Shown: positions 62,318 through 64,000 of the stretch, in pieces
Position numbering within the stretch: the stretch's first letter is position 1
Layout: each line of letters begins with the position of its first letter
NCBI RefSeq assembly: GCF_004379255.2
Contig: NC_056047.1
Location: forward strand, 28,658,293 to 28,722,292
Source of the DNA: Salvia splendens
Lineage: Eukaryota > Streptophyta > Magnoliopsida > Lamiales > Lamiaceae
Length of the DNA: 64,000 nt
Direction: 5' to 3'
Program-made: the position numbers and the translations under genes
Notes under the pieces: generated by a model
Database searches by the model: none
What the model was told of the DNA's origin: nothing
Seen by the model: the letters and a program-made list of their open reading frames with translations, nothing else

Positions 62318-64000
62318 ATAATCAAAATCATGCTTTCGAGTATACCCACTGTCAAAACTCTCCCACTTATACTCTAAGCAGGTCTCGAACCATGATACAT
62401 CGAACTACCATACTTTTTCACCCCATGTGTAAAACATGTTGCCATATAGGCATTTTGTGAAAAATTCTGCCAGGTTGTTCTCTGATGATATCTTGGAAAC
62501 CATAACGTCTTGCTGCGTACTTAATCCTTAATTAATTTCATACTTCATCTCTATGTGACTGCTTAGCTTTATCAGATCGTGTTTCTCTCCAGTTAGACAC
62601 CTGGCTAGAGTAATCATAACAAAATATAATACTCATAGGAATACTCGGATTCATGGTCAAAGCTATTAGGAAATTACTGAGATGAACAACTACCTTAGCA
62701 GTTTCCGAAGAAACTACACTTGTAATTTTCATGATAGAGTCTGTGATGTAATCACTCTCCTTCACGACTCAGTTTTCAACTCCTAACGTTAACACATAGT
62801 CAGAGGATAACTCGATCATCAATCAATTATAAAATCGAGTCGCTGTAACCTAAAGGACATAACATGGATGTCTGGTAAACTAGAGCATACCGTTTAGTCT
62901 TCTTCAAGTACTATAGTATATTCTTTACCCAATCCAATGTCCTTGGCCATGGTTAAAATGATATAATGCTTCTATGCCAACGGCAAAGCTAATATCTAAC
63001 TTAATACACATCATAGCATATATGAGACTTCCAATTATGGAACTTGTCTCATTCTTCTTGATCTCATTCAATGTCGAAAAACACTTGACTAGAGAAAGAA
63101 TAATTCTGTCAAGAAAAAGAAAAACTTTTTCTTGGAATTTTCAATGCTAAAGTGTCTAAGTATTGTGTAGATGTAGGATTCTTTAAGAAAACATACATTC
63201 TTTTTCTAGCAATCTAATGACACAGATGCTTAGAATGTAACTAGATTATGTTAAATCCATCATCCTTAAACTGGGTAGACGACCAGTTTCCTACGCTAGA
63301 TAACCCACTTAGTTGTTTATCAACTTTTATAGATGTCATCATCGTAGAGTACCAAGAATACCAAATATAGTGCACTTTCAACTTTCTTGCCCTGTATTAC
63401 ATAACCATTAAGATGTTCCATGCAGCTGATCTCCTCAAGACTTCTACTTAAAGAAAACTGTCTTGACACATAGTACATACATCCTAATTTATGTAGGCTA
63501 CAATAGACAATATGCAGATCGACTTAGGAAAAAATGGCAGGAGAGAATATAATTGTCTCTGGGTATAACCCTTTGCCATTATTTTAGTCTTTTGAGATCC
63601 ATGCTTACACTTGCAGGTCCACTAGCTCCCACTGACTGAAATAGTCTATGTGTAGTATCGCAAGTCTTGCAAACATTCTTGTCTATTTAAGATTGTTATT
63701 CAGAATCTATCATCTTATCAAGAATGATTATCCGAATAAGTCATTTCGTCCTTGTAGTTACAGGGATTATGTTCAAGTTGATCTAAGACTGAGTCTTAAG
63801 ACTCTTTTAGACCCATGAACTTATTATGTTCGCAAAGAACGCTCCCTCTACGACACGACTCTTACAATCTTAGGTACAAACGTTGATTTTCGTAGTGCAT
63901 AAGTTTCTAATGGTATGACTTCTTGGTTAAGATGGAAAATAGATATTCTCATTATCTTGAGAATTGTCATGTTTGTTAGGCTTGTAGTTCTCCTCATAAT
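62318..64000 (-). pseudogene. copia-C RNase H and RT, heavily decayed
   Basis: The minus strand near 62560-62460 reads SHIEMKYE, then DVMVSKISSENNLAEFFT, the copia RNase H tail (KHIE-KYH...DV...I-SE-NLAD-FTK). Near 62870-62830 pieces resemble the RNase H start (LVYQTSMLCPLGYSDS). Around 63060-63000 the usual IGSL-YAM---R-DI connection is recognisable (IIGSLIYAMMCIKLDISFAV). Beyond 63100 I see only fragments. No frame exceeds 75 codons. Confidence 0.65.

Larger units (their letters stand above)
60869..64000 (-). mobile_element. copia-C: 3' part of a Ty1/copia element, truncated by the window
   Basis: A 1438-bp LTR (60869-62306), then a purine tract and decayed RNase H and RT sequence on the minus strand. 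The element starts beyond the right edge. The left flank is GACAA (60864-60868), so a matching 5-mer is expected outside the window. Confidence 0.75.

Overview
This window is nuclear DNA from a eudicot plant. The evidence is dense nested LTR retrotransposons of the plant-typical Athila, Tekay/Del chromovirus and Ty1/copia kinds, a plant L1-type LINE, Stowaway and PIF/Harbinger DNA elements, a Mutator-like element carrying a plant gene fragment, and an exon of the plant pyridoxal kinase gene. The species cannot be fixed from the sequence. An asterid is my guess only. Element names below (Athila-A/B, Tekay outer/array/D, copia-A/B/C) are labels for this report.

Left third (1-28371). The only exon I can tie to a conserved host enzyme is exon 1 of a pyridoxal kinase gene (minus strand, 28144-28371). 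Its first intron starts at 28143, and about 200 bp into it an Athila-type Ty3/gypsy element (Athila-B, minus) is inserted at 27942. Athila-B has itself been invaded twice. Near its 5' end a Tekay-type element (LTR start at 26405) sits in gag, and that LTR was hit by a second Tekay-type element now in a tandem LTR-internal-LTR-internal-LTR arrangement (15352-25976) with one perfect GTAAT target duplication. Near its 3' end a second Athila-type element (Athila-A, plus) is inserted at about 5476 and runs off the left edge. If the kinase gene is intact, its remaining exons lie left of the window and intron 1 exceeds 28 kb.

Middle (28372-40200). This part is gene-poor and AT-rich. It holds a fold-back MITE, a 923-bp Pack-MULE with about 230-bp inverted repeats, a perfect 9-bp target duplication and a captured GAUT15-like first exon, a PIF/Harbinger element that encodes only the Myb-like ORF1 protein, a Harbinger MITE, three Stowaway-like MITEs (a fourth is inside the Tekay outer LTR), several minisatellites and a possible small secreted-peptide gene (33045).

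Right third (40194-64000). An L1-type LINE relic (plus) is split by a Tekay element (Tekay-D, 40724-46948) with 2.8-kb LTRs and only 654 bp between them. After the LINE comes a decayed copia element (copia-A, plus, 48374 to 60868). It has been interrupted by copia-B (minus, 50019-56387), which in turn carries a solo Athila LTR exactly in its reverse-transcriptase catalytic motif, by a solo Tekay LTR (56909-58980), and by copia-C (minus, LTR 60869-62306, continuing past the right edge).

Apart from the kinase exon, the Harbinger ORF1 gene, Athila-A ORF1 and the possible peptide gene, no open coding gene was recognised. All other coding sequence is transposon relic with stops, frameshifts or deletions. 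No tRNA, rRNA or CRISPR array was seen.
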